Below, in pieces: positions 1 through 10,247 of a stretch of 64,000 nucleotides of DNA. Under the pieces are notes generated by a model, which did not search any database, was not told where the DNA came from, and worked only from the letters and a program-made list of their open reading frames with translations. How positions within the stretch are numbered: the stretch's first letter is position 1; each line of letters begins with the position of its first letter. The stretch spans positions 132,479 through 196,478 of the forward strand of contig NZ_JALJZY010000003.1 of assembly GCF_024171525.1 (NCBI RefSeq), given 5' to 3'. The DNA comes from Neisseriaceae bacterium HSC-16F19 (GTDB taxonomy: Bacteria > Pseudomonadota > Gammaproteobacteria > Burkholderiales > Neisseriaceae). A program made the position numbers and the translations under genes.

Positions 1-41
1 ATGGCAATAAATGGGGAAACCCCTGTGTGATGCAAACAGGC

Positions 42-589
42 TGAGACCTTTGCAAAACTGCTTGAGCTTCGCAACTCCGCTACGCTACGCAGGCAGCCTA
101 AAACCTTAACTGCCGTCATTCCCGCGAACGCGGGAATCCATCCATCCGTTTATGAATCCATTGTTTTAAAAATGGTTTCTTAAGTTTAACCATGGATTCC
201 CGCGTTCGCGCACTACTGTCCGGGAAAATCTCTGAATTACATCCGGCAGTGTAAACAGTGTCAGAAACCTATCCCTTCTCCCGCTTAGCGGGGGAAGGCT
301 AGGATGGGGGGCGGCAGTCAAAAGCTTCAGTAATTTTGATTACTTAAGTCTATAGCGCCACCCGCCCCCTAGCCCCCGCCCGCCAGCAGGCGGGGGGACT
401 CAGTTACTGCTTGTTCGTTAGTTTTCAGGTAGCCTTTTTCGAGTTCAAAACAAGCTCTGAGCCTTAAAAATAAAGCCGGATAAGCTTTTCAAGGCTATCT
501 GAAAGTTTTTCCCCGGACAGTAGTGCGCGTTCGCGGGAATGACGTCGGTTTGTGTTTGTGCCGACACATGAGGTTTTGCAAAGGTCTCA
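42..589. repeat. Neisserial mosaic repeat block (GAGACCTTTGCAAAA-ended, with dRS3)
   Basis: The block opens with TGAGACCTTTGCAAAAC (42-58) and closes with its reverse complement GTTTTGCAAAGGTCTCA (573-589), so it has 17-bp terminal inverted repeats. Inside are an intact dRS3-type palindrome (118-137) and a second one split by the element at 211-525. The same termini recur at 9452-9614, 57002-57201 and 57204-57430, and as a right end at 32522-32537. This fits the neisserial intergenic mosaic elements. No protein-coding gene is evident in bases 1-637. Confidence 0.75.
211..525. mobile_element. 315-bp MITE-like element inserted in a dRS3 palindrome
   Basis: The element begins CACTACTGTCCGGG and ends CCCGGACAGTAGTG, a perfect 14-bp terminal inverted repeat. 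The flanks carry the same 10 bp, CGCGTTCGCG, at 201-210 and 526-535; removing one copy plus the element restores a dRS3 palindrome. It encodes no protein. A second 315-bp copy lies at 32133-32447 and a partial inverted copy at 63679-63760. Inference: a non-autonomous transposable element moved by an unseen transposase. Confidence 0.75.
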
Positions 590-627
590 GGCTGCCTGAA
601 AACGGTTTGAAAGGTTTTCAGGCAGCC
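590..627 (-). terminator. DUS-pair hairpin after hutU
   Basis: Two uptake sequences in opposite orientation form a 14-bp stem, GGCTGCCTGAAAAC (590-603) with GTTTTCAGGCAGCC (614-627), ten bases beyond the hutU stop. Inverted uptake-sequence pairs commonly serve as transcription terminators in Neisseriaceae. There is no clear T-run. Confidence 0.55.
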
Positions 628-637
628 CTAACCGGTC

Positions 638-2305
<1,668 letters not shown>

Positions 2306-2348
2306 GGGGTTTCTCCTGTGTGGGATGGAATGGGGCGGCTTGTCCGCA

Positions 2349-2391
2349 GTTGTATAGACAACATGGTATAAGTATTTTGCTGCAGATGCAA
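2349..2391 (-). promoter_or_regulatory. Putative hutU promoter with HutC-like operator
   Basis: On the minus strand a -35 TTGCAT (2386-2391) and a -10 TACCAT (2363-2368) are separated by 17 bases. The palindrome GTTGTATAGACAAC (2349-2362) lies just after the -10 and covers the expected start site. HutC repressors of the GntR family bind TTGTATATACAA-like palindromes, and this is a close match. The assignment is inferred from sequence likeness and position. Confidence 0.5.
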
Positions 2392-2423
2392 GCAGATTGT
2401 TTTGGCAATTAAATTTGCGGCTT

Positions 2424-2521
2424 ATACCAATCCAAAAAATAATCTAACTTCGTTGTCTCGCCGTACTACTTGTACTGTCTTCGGCTCGCCGCCTTGTTAT
2501 CTTAATTTTTTGAATTGGTAT
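2424..2521. mobile_element. ATACCAAT-ended MITE with Correia-like core, copy 1
   Basis: This 98-bp element starts ATACCAATCCAAAAAATAAT and ends AATTTTTTGAATTGGTAT. Its core contains CCGTACTACTTGTACTGTCT, a string resembling the middle of Correia elements. A 103-bp copy lies at 36403-36505 and a hybrid at 11855-12143. The TA next to each CCAAT end may be a duplicated TA target, as for IS630/mariner-type elements (inference). Confidence 0.7.
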
Positions 2522-2574
2522 TAAGGAAAGCTGAAAATAGAGAAAATACGCCGGGCATGCAGCTGCCTGAAAAC

Positions 2575-2603
2575 AAAAAAGACGGGATAGCCCGTCTTTT
2601 TTA
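2575..2603 (-). terminator. Rho-independent terminator after oxyR
   Basis: The stem GACGGG-ATAG-CCCGTC (2581-2596) is flanked by six A and six T residues, so it can work in both directions. It lies 26 bases beyond the oxyR stop and ends the min-oxyR transcript. Confidence 0.85.
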
Positions 2604-2628
2604 TTGTGTATCACACCAAAAAATACTT

Positions 2629-3552
2629 TCAGGCAGCCTCCACAAACTGCACCCCGGCCAGTTTGGAGGCCAGTACGGCGTTGCGGATGGCGGCCAGGGC
2701 CTGCGGGCGCACGAACTGACGACGCGAGGCCAACACGATGCGCCGTTGCGGTGCCGGTGCTTCAAACGGCACCATGCTAAAGAGCAGGTGGTCGTTGTCG
2801 GTGATGGCGGTGGCGGGCAACACACTGATGCCCAGGCCGCTGGCAACCATATGGCGGATGGTGTTGATGGAACTGCCCTGTACCGCATTGGCCAGGCCCT
2901 GGATTTTCTGGCGCGCGGCCAATTCGTTGCAGCTGGCGAGCACATTGTCGCGCATGCAGTTGCCCTCGGTGAGCAGCAACACGTTTTCTTCCGCCAGCCG
3001 GGCGCTGTCGATGGCGTCCAACTCCTCGAAAGGATGGCCTTTGGGCACGATGACGAAAAAGGCTTCGTCGTAGAGCGGCACGGTCACCAAACCCGGCTCC
3101 TGGAAAGGTTCGGCCACGATGGCGGCATCGAGGTCGCCTTTTTTCAGGGCTTCGGTGAGGGTGTCGGTGTGGTTTTCGTCCAGTTGCAGCGGCATGCCGG
3201 GGGCGATGCCGCGCAAGGCGAGGATGAGTTTGGGTAGGAGATAGGGCGCTACGGTGAAAATCAGCCCCAGTTTGAACACGCCGTCCAGCTCGCTTTGCTG
3301 CTCGGTGGCCAGCCATTTGATGCGTTCGGCCTCTTCGAGCACGCGCCGCGCTTGGGCGACGATGCGTTCGCCCGCAGCCGTGGCGAGGATTTCGCTGCTG
3401 CTGCGGTCAAACAGGGTCACGCCCAGTTCTTCTTCCAGCTTTTTGATGGCGATGGACAGGGTGGGCTGGCTGACAAAGCAGCGCTGGGCGGCGCGGCCGA
3501 AATGCTTTTCCTGCGCCACCGCCACGATGTAGCGGAGTTCGGTGAGCGTCAT
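2629..3552 (-). CDS. oxyR: Peroxide-sensing LysR-family regulator OxyR
   Basis: A 307-residue LysR-type regulator with an N-terminal winged helix-turn-helix (about residues 1-60) and a C-terminal sensor domain. The redox cysteines of OxyR are present in CMRDNVLASC at residues 199 and 208, the same numbers as in E. coli, so peroxide sensing by disulfide formation is well supported. The chosen ATG begins two bases after the minE stop, and the protein aligns with OxyR from there. The open frame continues upstream through minE and minD, but that part is out of frame with those genes. The minCDE-oxyR order is known from Neisseria and implies cotranscription. Confidence 0.95.
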   Translation of the reverse strand: MTLTELRYIVAVAQEKHFGRAAQRCFVSQPTLSIAIKKLEEELGVTLFDRSSSEILATAAGERIVAQARRVLEEAERIKWLATEQQSELDGVFKLGLIFTVAPYLLPKLILALRGIAPGMPLQLDENHTDTLTEALKKGDLDAAIVAEPFQEPGLVTVPLYDEAFFVIVPKGHPFEELDAIDSARLAEENVLLLTEGNCMRDNVLASCNELAARQKIQGLANAVQGSSINTIRHMVASGLGISVLPATAITDNDHLLFSMVPFEAPAPQRRIVLASRRQFVRPQALAAIRNAVLASKLAGVQFVEAA

Positions 3553-3554
3553 GC

Positions 3555-3818
3555 TCAGGCCTTTTTGGCGGCTTCGGGCAGGGTGATGTTGAGTTCCAGC
3601 ACGTCCACGCCGTTTTGCTTTTCTTGGGAAATGCGGATGTCGTCCAAAGACACGTGTACGTATTTGGACAGGACTTCCAGCAGTTCTTTTTGCAGGGTGG
3701 GCAGATAGTCGGGCGCCTGGCTCTTCACGCGCTCCTGCGCGATGATGATTTGCAGGCGGTCGCGGGCGGTTTGGGCGCTGGCGTCTTTGCGGCCGAAGAG
3801 GATATTGATCAAAGACAT
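3555..3818 (-). CDS. minE: Cell division topological specificity factor MinE
   Basis: At 87 residues this has the usual MinE length. The N-terminal membrane-targeting and MinD-contact segment ([12 protein letters not shown]) and the following [12 protein letters not shown] strand are typical. MinE releases MinD from the membrane by stimulating its ATPase, which restricts MinC-mediated inhibition of FtsZ to non-midcell sites. It begins three bases after the minD stop and ends two bases before oxyR, inside one operon. Confidence 0.95.
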   Translation of the reverse strand: MSLINILFGRKDASAQTARDRLQIIIAQERVKSQAPDYLPTLQKELLEVLSKYVHVSLDDIRISQEKQNGVDVLELNITLPEAAKKA

Positions 3819-3821
3819 GGC

Positions 3822-4637
3822 TTAGCCTCCAAACAAGCGTTTCAGAAAGCCTTTTTTCTCGGCATCGAGGAAACGGATGGGTTTGTCTTCGCCCAACAGG
3901 CGGGACACCACGTCGCGGTAGGCTTCGGCGGCCACGGCGTCGTTCATGTGGATGACCGGCGAGCCGGAGTTGGAAGCCTGCAATACGTTTTGCGATTCGG
4001 GAATCACGCCGATGAGCGGAATGCGCAGGATGTCGCAGATGTCGTCCACAGACAGCATTTCGCCTTTTTCCACACGCTCGGGCGAATAGCGGGTGATGAG
4101 CAGGTGCTCTTTCACCGGCTCGGCACCGCTTTCGGCGCGGCGGCTCTTGCTGGCCAGAATGCCCAGAATGCGGTCGGAATCGCGCACGCTGGAGACTTCC
4201 GGGTTGGTGGTGACGATGGCTTCGTCGGCAAAATACAGCGCCATCAACGCGCCTTGCTCGATACCGGCGGGCGAGTCGCAAATCACGAATTCAAAACCCA
4301 TTTCGTCGGTGAGGGTTTTCAAGACGCGTTCCACGCCGTCGCGGGTGAGCGCGTCTTTGTCGCGGGTTTGCGAGGCGGGCAGGATAAACAGATTGTCGCA
4401 GTGTTTGTCCTTGATCAGCGCCTGGTGCAGCGAGGCTTCTTCCTGAATCACATTGATCAGGTCGTAGACCACGCGGCGCTCGCAGCCCATGATGAGGTCG
4501 AGGTTGCGCAGGCCGACGTCGAAGTCGATAACGGCGGTTTTATGGCCGCGCAGAGCCAAACCGGCTGCCAAGCTGGCGCTGGTGGTGGTTTTGCCCACAC
4601 CGCCTTTGCCCGAAGTCACCACTATGATTTTTGCCAC
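3822..4637 (-). CDS. minD: Septum-site-determining ATPase MinD
   Basis: This ParA-type ATPase carries the deviant Walker A motif KGGVGKT at residues 11-17 and ends in the amphipathic membrane-binding tail KKGFLKRLFGG. It recruits MinC to the membrane and is displaced by MinE. The start is GTG at 4635-4637, because AAAGGAAATACC lies directly before it and the product from there is 271 residues, the family length. An ATG 33 bases further upstream would add an unconserved leader. Confidence 0.96.
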   Translation of the reverse strand: MAKIIVVTSGKGGVGKTTTSASLAAGLALRGHKTAVIDFDVGLRNLDLIMGCERRVVYDLINVIQEEASLHQALIKDKHCDNLFILPASQTRDKDALTRDGVERVLKTLTDEMGFEFVICDSPAGIEQGALMALYFADEAIVTTNPEVSSVRDSDRILGILASKSRRAESGAEPVKEHLLITRYSPERVEKGEMLSVDDICDILRIPLIGVIPESQNVLQASNSGSPVIHMNDAVAAEAYRDVVSRLLGEDKPIRFLDAEKKGFLKRLFGG

Positions 4638-4678
4638 GGTATTTCCTTTATGTGAATGAAAAACAATCAATGAATATT

Positions 4679-5464
4679 TCAGGCAGCCTGAATGGCGCTG
4701 ATGACCAAACGCTCGTCCTGCAAATAAATCTGTACCGCCCGGTTGTTCAAATGGGCGGGCAGGGTCTGGTCGAACACGCGGTAGATCCCGGCCACGGACA
4801 CCAGTTCGGCCTGCATGAATTGCGCGAAAATGCGCGCCCGTTTGTTGCCGGAAGCCCCGGCCAGCGCCCGCCCGCGCAAAGGGCCGTAAATATGGATGTT
4901 ACCGTCGGCAATGATTTCCGCACCCTCGCTCACCAAGCCCAGCACGATAAGGTCGGCATTTTCCGCATACACCTGCTGGCCGGTGCGGATGGGCCGGTCG
5001 ATGATCATGGTGGGCAGCACGGTGGCGGCAGGGGCTGATGCGGGCGCGGCAGCGGCTGCGGGTTTCGCGGCTGCCTGAACGGCCGGTGCGGAGGACGGGG
5101 TATTGGGTACGGCATCGGTCATGCCCGCAACCACGCGCTTGACCACGGAATCGGCGCGCTCTTGCGGCAGAATGCTGAAGGCCACGCGGTGCTGCTTGGC
5201 CAGGCCCGACCACTGTTCGCTGCTGTGGCGCAGGGCGATGATGTGCAGATTGTAACGGGCAAACAGCGCAATCAGACGGCCCAAATCCAAGAGCGCCGGA
5301 TTGTCCAGATAATGGGCATCCAGCGTAAACGGCATATTGCGCAAATCGCCAAAGCGGGCAAGACGTGCCTCCAGCGCGGTTTGAATGGCCGTTATATCAT
5401 AGGTTTGCAGCTGGATGGACAAGGCATCCAAGCGGGTGGATTTGACGTCGAAAGCAGTGTTCAT
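4679..5464 (-). CDS. minC: Septum-site-determining protein MinC
   Basis: The 261-residue product has an N-terminal FtsZ-antagonist domain, an alanine- and proline-rich linker (about residues 110-150) and a C-terminal beta-helix domain with GRALAG, which binds MinD. The ATG at 5464 (MNTAFDVKS) was chosen over one 17 codons upstream because the upstream leader is not MinC-like. The Shine-Dalgarno (GGGA) is weak. It is the first gene of minC-minD-minE-oxyR and ends 41 bases before minD. Confidence 0.93.
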   Translation of the reverse strand: MNTAFDVKSTRLDALSIQLQTYDITAIQTALEARLARFGDLRNMPFTLDAHYLDNPALLDLGRLIALFARYNLHIIALRHSSEQWSGLAKQHRVAFSILPQERADSVVKRVVAGMTDAVPNTPSSAPAVQAAAKPAAAAAPASAPAATVLPTMIIDRPIRTGQQVYAENADLIVLGLVSEGAEIIADGNIHIYGPLRGRALAGASGNKRARIFAQFMQAELVSVAGIYRVFDQTLPAHLNNRAVQIYLQDERLVISAIQAA

Positions 5465-5543
5465 AACATCCCAAGGTCGGTTCCAATAGAAACCGATATT
5501 GAAAAAGCGCGCCAAGTGTACCGTGTAACGCTTTTGGCTTCAA

Positions 5544-6146
5544 TCATTCCTGCCCTTCTGTCATTGTAAAACGGGCATAGCCGGCTTCACTGACAAAGGC
5601 ATTCAAAGGCATGTCGTGCGGCTCGCTCGGCAGGGCATCCACCTGCTGGCAGGCAAAACCCGCGCCCACCCGGCGCGGTTGCAAACGACCGCGGGTATGC
5701 GCCAGCGTAACATCGTAAAAACCACCACCCTGACCCAAGCGCCGCCCTTGCCCGTCTACCCCCACCAAGGGCATCACCAGCACCTGCAAACCGTGGGCGC
5801 GGATGCGTGTACCGGCAAACTGCGGAATGGCCGGATTGCGCTTTTGCGCGCGCTCCTGTGCCTGGCCGGGGCGGTAAGGGGTAAACCACAGCCGTTGCCG
5901 CCCGCGCTCGATATAAGGCAGATACACCTGCGCGCCGCGGCGGTGGGCGGTGCGGATAAAGTCTGCCAGCGACAACTCGCTGCCCACCGCCCAATACACG
6001 CCGATGCGCCGCCCGCGCTTGATCAGCGGATAGAGCAGGCGGTTGCTGCGGCGGGTGGCACGCTGCCGTTCGCGCGGATGCAGATTTTGGCGCAAACGGC
6101 GCAAATGTCGGCGCAGGGCGGTTTTGGCATCGGCAAACACGGGCAT
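5544..6146 (-). CDS. ygfA: 5-formyltetrahydrofolate cyclo-ligase family protein
   Basis: A 200-residue protein of the 5-FTHF cyclo-ligase family, which converts 5-formyl-THF to 5,10-methenyl-THF using ATP. The family signature is visible as PLVGVDGQGRRLGQGGGFYD, and the N-terminus is rich in Arg and Lys around the nucleotide-binding region. The ATG at 6146 follows a GGGGGA-like ribosome site; a TTG three codons earlier is possible. It lies upstream of minC on the same strand, separated by 79 bases. Confidence 0.9.
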   Translation of the reverse strand: MPVFADAKTALRRHLRRLRQNLHPRERQRATRRSNRLLYPLIKRGRRIGVYWAVGSELSLADFIRTAHRRGAQVYLPYIERGRQRLWFTPYRPGQAQERAQKRNPAIPQFAGTRIRAHGLQVLVMPLVGVDGQGRRLGQGGGFYDVTLAHTRGRLQPRRVGAGFACQQVDALPSEPHDMPLNAFVSEAGYARFTMTEGQE

Positions 6147-6248
6147 ATCCCCCAAGAGGCAAAGCGGGTATTATGCCATGCCTGTTGTCCGAGTATTTTT
6201 CAGGCTGCCTGAAACACATTTTCCAACTCCTCCGAAACATCATCCGCC

Positions 6249-6518
6249 ATGTGGTACATCGTTTTAATCGGTTATTTGTTTGTCACCATTTTGTTCAGCG
6301 CCGCCCAGCCCAGTGTGCCGCGCATGCTGATTTACCTGTTGTTTTGGTCGGTGTTGCCCACCTTGTTTGTGTTTTGGGTGGCGAAAGTGCGCCGCCGCAA
6401 CCGCCTGGCCAAGCTGGCGGAACGGATGCAGCCGCCGGTACAAACGGAAGCGGACGACAAGGGAAACGGTGACTACACTACCCAATCTGCTTGCCATCAA
6501 GGCAAAACCCGCGTATGA
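6249..6518 (+). CDS. Small hypothetical membrane protein
   Basis: An 89-residue protein with two hydrophobic segments (about residues 2-20 and 26-44), then a basic stretch KVRRRNRLAKL and a polar tail. This suggests a small inner-membrane protein with a cytoplasmic tail. I do not recognise the family. Its 3' end overlaps the terminator at 6508-6533, so the true stop is close to the end of the transcript. It is divergent from the folate ligase gene. Confidence 0.6.
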   Translation: MWYIVLIGYLFVTILFSAAQPSVPRMLIYLLFWSVLPTLFVFWVAKVRRRNRLAKLAERMQPPVQTEADDKGNGDYTTQSACHQGKTRV

Positions 6519-6533
6519 TGCGCGGGCTTTTCT
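6508..6533 (+). terminator. Rho-independent terminator before rpsB
   Basis: CCCGCG (6508-6513) pairs with CGCGGG (6521-6526) across a seven-base loop, followed by CTTTTCTT. It separates the small membrane protein gene from the rpsB-tsf unit. Confidence 0.75.
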
Positions 6534-6618
6534 TCTGAAACGGAAAAGAAGCATCGGGGCGGCAACGCAGCTCCGGTTTTTATTTTGTTTATCAATATAG
6601 AACGTGCGCACTGCGGTG

Positions 6619-6669
6619 AAAGGGTGCCCGGTTTCGGGTTCTTGCCGTTGGTGTCGGTTTTAACCCTTT
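6619..6669 (+). promoter_or_regulatory. Structured rpsB leader, possible S2 autoregulatory site
   Basis: AAAGGGT (6619-6625) can pair with ACCCTTT (6663-6669), enclosing a second hairpin-forming stretch rich in G and C (GCCCGGTTTCGGGT). The structure ends just before the AAGGAA ribosome site of rpsB. Autoregulatory rpsB leaders are known in proteobacteria; equivalence here is inferred from pairing alone. Confidence 0.35.
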
Positions 6670-6682
6670 TGTAAGGAATATT

Positions 6683-7426
6683 ATGTCTCAAGTTACCATG
6701 CGCCAAATGGTGGAAGCCGGCGTACACTTTGGTCACCAAACCCGTTACTGGAACCCGAAAATGGCCGAGTACATTTTCGGTGCCCGCAACAAAATCCACA
6801 TTGTTAATCTGGAAAAAACCCTGCCCATGTTCCTGGAAGCCCAGGAAGTGGTACGCCGCCTGGTGGCCAACAAAGGCACCGTGCTGTTTGTAGGTACCAA
6901 ACGCCAAGCCCGCGAAATCATTAAAGAAGAAGCCCAACGCGCCGGTGCGCCCTATGTGGATTACCGCTGGTTGGGCGGCATGCTGACCAACTACAAAACC
7001 GTAAAACAGTCTATCAAGCGCCTGGAAGAAAAAACCGCTGCCTTGGAAGGTGCTGCCGAAGCCGGTTTCAGCAAAAAAGAAATCCTGGAAATGCAACGCG
7101 ACGTAGCCAAGCTGGAGCGTTCCCTGGGCGGCATCAAAGATATGAAAGGTCTGCCGGACGCCATTTTCGTGATTGACGTAGGCTACCAGCACGGTGCTTT
7201 GGTTGAAGCCGCCAAACTGGGCATCCCGGTGATCGGCGTGGTGGATACCAACAACAGCCCCGACGGTGTAAAACACGTGATTCCGGGCAATGACGATTCT
7301 GCCAAGGCCATCCGCCTGTACTGCCGCGGCATCGCCGATGCGATTCTGGAAGGCAAATCCCAGTCTCTGCAGGAAGTGGTTCAAGCCGCACAAGCTGCTG
7401 CTGAAGAAACCCAAGCCGCCGAATAA
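6683..7426 (+). CDS. rpsB: 30S ribosomal protein S2
   Basis: The 247-residue product begins [20 protein letters not shown], the characteristic S2 N-terminus, and contains the conserved RWLGGMLTN segment and the coiled region following it. S2 binds late to the 30S head and helps recruit S1. AAGGAAT lies directly before the ATG. It is followed by a hairpin and then tsf, the standard rpsB-tsf pairing. Confidence 0.98.
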   Translation: MSQVTMRQMVEAGVHFGHQTRYWNPKMAEYIFGARNKIHIVNLEKTLPMFLEAQEVVRRLVANKGTVLFVGTKRQAREIIKEEAQRAGAPYVDYRWLGGMLTNYKTVKQSIKRLEEKTAALEGAAEAGFSKKEILEMQRDVAKLERSLGGIKDMKGLPDAIFVIDVGYQHGALVEAAKLGIPVIGVVDTNNSPDGVKHVIPGNDDSAKAIRLYCRGIADAILEGKSQSLQEVVQAAQAAAEETQAAE

Positions 7427-7433
7427 GGCATTC

Positions 7434-7458
7434 AAAAAGGGGCGTGAGCCCCTTTTTT
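7434..7458 (+). terminator. Intergenic terminator/attenuator between rpsB and tsf
   Basis: GGGGC-GTGA-GCCCC (7439-7452) is preceded by five A and followed by six T residues. It probably lowers tsf transcription relative to rpsB, as in other bacteria where S2 is made in excess of EF-Ts transcript. Confidence 0.85.
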
Positions 7459-7521
7459 CAGGCAGCCCCAATCCGGCTGCAAACAGATAAGTGATTAGAT
7501 ATTAAGAATTAAGGAGCTAAA

Positions 7522-8376
7522 ATGGCTGAAATTACCGCAAAAATGGTTGCCGACCTGCGCGCCGCCACCGGTCTGGGCATGATGGAATGTAAAAAAGCCC
7601 TGGTGGAAGCCGAAGGCAATATGGAAAAAGCCGAAGAAATCCTGCGCGTGAAATCCGGCGCCAAAGCCGGCAAGCTGGCAGGCCGTACCGCTGCCGAAGG
7701 CGTGCTGGCCTATGCCGTCAACGGCAATGTCGGCGCCTTGGTGGAAGTGAACTGCGAAACCGACTTCGTGGCCAAAGACGCGGGCTTCGTGGCCTTTGCC
7801 AATTCCGTAGCCAAAACCGCTGCCGAGAAAAAACCGGCCAATGTGGAAGAGCTGAGCGCCCTGGTAGAAGAAGAGCGCAAAGCCATCATCGCCAAGCTGG
7901 GCGAGAATATGTCCGTACGCCGCTTTGAAATCATCGACACCGCCAACAGCCTGGTAGCCTACATCCACGGCGCCCTGGCTACCGAAGGTGTGCTGGTTGA
8001 GTTCAAAGGTGCCGAAGACGTGGCGCGCAAAGTGGGCATGCACATCGTGGCGGCCAAACCGCAATGCGTGTCTGAAGACCAGGTGGACGCCGAAACCGTA
8101 GAGAAAGAGCGCCGCATCTACACCCAACAAGCCATCGAATCCGGCAAACCGGCCGACATCGCCGCCAAAATGGTGGAAGGCCGCATCAAGAAATTCTTGG
8201 CCGAAGTCACTCTGAACGGCCAGCCTTTCGTGATGAACCCGGACCAAACCGTGGCCCAGTTCCTGAAAGAGAACGGTACCGAAGTGGTGTCTTTCGTCCG
8301 CTACAAAGTGGGTGACGGCATCGAGAAAAAAGAAGTGGATTACGCTGCCGAAGTGGCCGCTGCCGCCAAGGTGTAA
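7522..8376 (+). CDS. tsf: Elongation factor Ts
   Basis: A 284-residue protein with the EF-Ts signature [16 protein letters not shown] near the N-terminus and the TDFVAKD motif of the EF-Tu contact region. It exchanges GDP for GTP on EF-Tu in the cytosol. AGGAG stands six bases before the ATG. It follows rpsB after an attenuator and ends at a strong terminator. Confidence 0.98.
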   Translation: MAEITAKMVADLRAATGLGMMECKKALVEAEGNMEKAEEILRVKSGAKAGKLAGRTAAEGVLAYAVNGNVGALVEVNCETDFVAKDAGFVAFANSVAKTAAEKKPANVEELSALVEEERKAIIAKLGENMSVRRFEIIDTANSLVAYIHGALATEGVLVEFKGAEDVARKVGMHIVAAKPQCVSEDQVDAETVEKERRIYTQQAIESGKPADIAAKMVEGRIKKFLAEVTLNGQPFVMNPDQTVAQFLKENGTEVVSFVRYKVGDGIEKKEVDYAAEVAAAAKV

Positions 8377-8390
8377 TCCCCGCCATGAAA

Positions 8391-8431
8391 AACACCCCGA
8401 ATTCAGTATTACTGGGTCGGGGTGTTTTTTT
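8391..8431 (+). terminator. Rho-independent terminator after tsf
   Basis: AACACCCCGA (8391-8400) pairs with TCGGGGTGTT (8417-8426), followed by a run of T. A further inverted pair of uptake sequences lies at about 8446-8482. Confidence 0.85.
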
Positions 8432-8519
8432 AAATATTGTTTTAGGGCTGCCTGAAAACCCTGAATATCTTTTCAGGCAGCCTGCAAGCTTTGCCAAACT
8501 GATTGGATACAACGGTTAA

Positions 8520-8595
8520 GTAGGGTGGGCATTCCTGCCCACCGTCCTGGCCGGATAATGAAGACGTAATTGGTGGGCAAGAATGCCCACCCTAC
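8520..8595. repeat. 76-bp inverted-repeat element (GTAGGGTGGGCA type)
   Basis: GTAGGGTGGGCATTCCTGCC at the left end is mirrored by GGGCAAGAATGCCCACCCTAC at the right end, and each arm is itself palindromic. The same architecture with GTGGGTGCTTGCACCCAC arms occurs at 58933-59034 and 59922-59946. It is non-coding and lies between tsf and pyrH. Confidence 0.7.
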
Positions 8596-8656
8596 TGCGC
8601 CGAGCCGTTGTTTTCCCTAGCCTCTATCCCCTTTTATTACCCAACCGGAGAAGCCC

Positions 8657-9376
8657 ATGACCGCCCCAGCCAAATACCAACGCATCTTATTGAAATTGTC
8701 CGGCGAAGCCCTGATGGGGCCGGACGCCTTCGGCATCAACCGCGACACCATTATGCAGATTGTCGGCCAGGTCAAAGAGGTGGTCGACCTCGGCGTGGAA
8801 GTGGCGGTGGTGGTCGGCGGCGGCAATATCTTCCGCGGCATGGCCCAATCGGCCAAAGGTATGGACCGCGCCACCGCCGACTATATGGGCATGATGGCCA
8901 CGGTGATGAATGCCTTGGCCCTGAAAGAAGCCTTTGAAACCCTGGGCGTGACCGCGCGCGTACAGTCGGCGCTGTCCATGCAGGCGATTACCGAAACCTA
9001 TGCCCGCCCCAAAGCCATCCAGTATCTGGAAGAGGGCAAGGTGGTAATTTTCGCCGCCGGTACCGGCAACCCCTTCTTCACCACCGACACCGCCGCCGCC
9101 CTGCGCGGTGCGGAAATGAACGCCGACATCATGCTCAAGGCCACCAATGTGGACGGCGTCTATACCGCCGACCCGAAAAAAGATCCGGCGGCCACCCGCT
9201 ACCAAACCGTCACCTTTGACGAAGCCATCAGCAATAATCTGAAAGTGATGGACGCCACCGCCTTTGCGCTGTGCCGCGAACAGAAGCTGAACATCGTGGT
9301 GTTCGGCATCTTTAAGGAAGGCGCACTCAAGCGCGTGATTCTGGGTGAAGACGAAGGTACGCTGGTACACGTCTAA
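8657..9376 (+). CDS. pyrH: Uridylate kinase
   Basis: This 239-residue hexameric UMP kinase of the amino-acid-kinase fold has the N-terminal [11 protein letters not shown] strand, the glycine-rich [10 protein letters not shown] loop and the [12 protein letters not shown] segment. It makes UDP from UMP for RNA and sugar-nucleotide synthesis. GGAGAA precedes the ATG. The tsf-pyrH-frr-uppS-cdsA-dxr order is common to many proteobacteria. Confidence 0.97.
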   Translation: MTAPAKYQRILLKLSGEALMGPDAFGINRDTIMQIVGQVKEVVDLGVEVAVVVGGGNIFRGMAQSAKGMDRATADYMGMMATVMNALALKEAFETLGVTARVQSALSMQAITETYARPKAIQYLEEGKVVIFAAGTGNPFFTTDTAAALRGAEMNADIMLKATNVDGVYTADPKKDPAATRYQTVTFDEAISNNLKVMDATAFALCREQKLNIVVFGIFKEGALKRVILGEDEGTLVHV

Positions 9377-9451
9377 GCCGCCCTGCTGCTTGGAAGCAGG
9401 GGCAAGATAAGGTACTATGTGCGCTTTACTGCGATAATATTTCAGGCAGCC

Positions 9452-9614
9452 TGAGTCCTCTGCAAAACCTCCATCTGCGGCGCATTTCTGTGTTGGAAGT
9501 TTATGCCCGTAGGGGTACTGCTCGCTCGCTTAGCCTTGTACATGATATGTCTGCGCTCGCTGCGCTGCTACGCCTTGAACTGCATCCACAGCTGAAGGTT
9601 TTTCAAAGGTCTCA
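9452..9614. repeat. 163-bp mosaic repeat with GAGACCTTTGCAAAA-like ends
   Basis: The left end TGAGTCCTCTGCAAAAC and right end GGTTTTTCAAAGGTCTCA are degenerate forms of the termini at 42-589 and 57002-57430. The interior is different and contains CTCGCTCGCTTAG- and GCTCGCTGCGCTGCTACGCC-like strings. It is non-coding and separates pyrH from frr. Confidence 0.6.
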
Positions 9615-9659
9615 GTCTGTTGCGACAGGCTGCCTGAAACACAAACAACAGGAAAAAAC

Positions 9660-10217
9660 ATGATTAACGACATTCAAAAACACGCCGAAGAAAAAATGCA
9701 GAAGTCGCTGGAAGTGCTGCGCGACAATCTGGCCAAAGTCCGTACCGGCCGCGCCCACGCCGGCCTGCTCGACCAGGTGGAAGTGGAGTATTACGGCAGC
9801 CCGGTGCCGGTAAGCCAAGTGGCCAATGTCACCCTGCTGGATGCGCGCACCATCGGTGTGAAAGTGTATGAAAGCAATATGGCCGCGGCGGTGGAAAAAG
9901 CCATCCGCGATTCCAACCTCGGCCTGAACCCGGCTGCCATGGGCGATGTGATCCGCGTGCCCATGCCCATGCTCACCGAAGAGCGCCGCAAAGACCTGAT
10001 TAAAGTGGTGCGCAGCGAAGCCGAAGACGGCCGCGTGGCGGTGCGCAATGTGCGCCGCGATGCCAACAGCGATTTCAAACGCCTGCTCAAAGACAAAGAA
10101 ATCACTGAAGACGATGCCCGCCGCGGTGAAGAAGGCATTCAGAAAATCACCGACAAATACATTGCCGAAATCGACAAACTGCTGGCCAACAAAGAACAGG
10201 ACCTGATGGCCATTTAA
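9660..10217 (+). CDS. frr: Ribosome recycling factor
   Basis: The 185 residues have the standard RRF length and the motifs [13 protein letters not shown] in the N-terminal helix and [16 protein letters not shown] in the middle. With EF-G it splits post-termination ribosomes. AGGAAAAAAC precedes the ATG. uppS follows 30 bases later across an uptake-sequence pair. Confidence 0.98.
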   Translation: MINDIQKHAEEKMQKSLEVLRDNLAKVRTGRAHAGLLDQVEVEYYGSPVPVSQVANVTLLDARTIGVKVYESNMAAAVEKAIRDSNLGLNPAAMGDVIRVPMPMLTEERRKDLIKVVRSEAEDGRVAVRNVRRDANSDFKRLLKDKEITEDDARRGEEGIQKITDKYIAEIDKLLANKEQDLMAI

Positions 10218-10247
10218 GGCTTTCAGGCAGCCTGAAAAGGATCATTC

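Noticed and set aside
1..30. A ten-codon frame from the first base of the window
   Set aside because: It is too short, has no visible ribosome site and lies next to repeat DNA.
2629..4281. A single 550-codon minus-strand gene ending as OxyR
   Set aside because: The upstream part crosses minE and minD in another frame and looks like an Arg/His-rich shadow. OxyR begins at 3552, where the cysteine numbering also fits E. coli.
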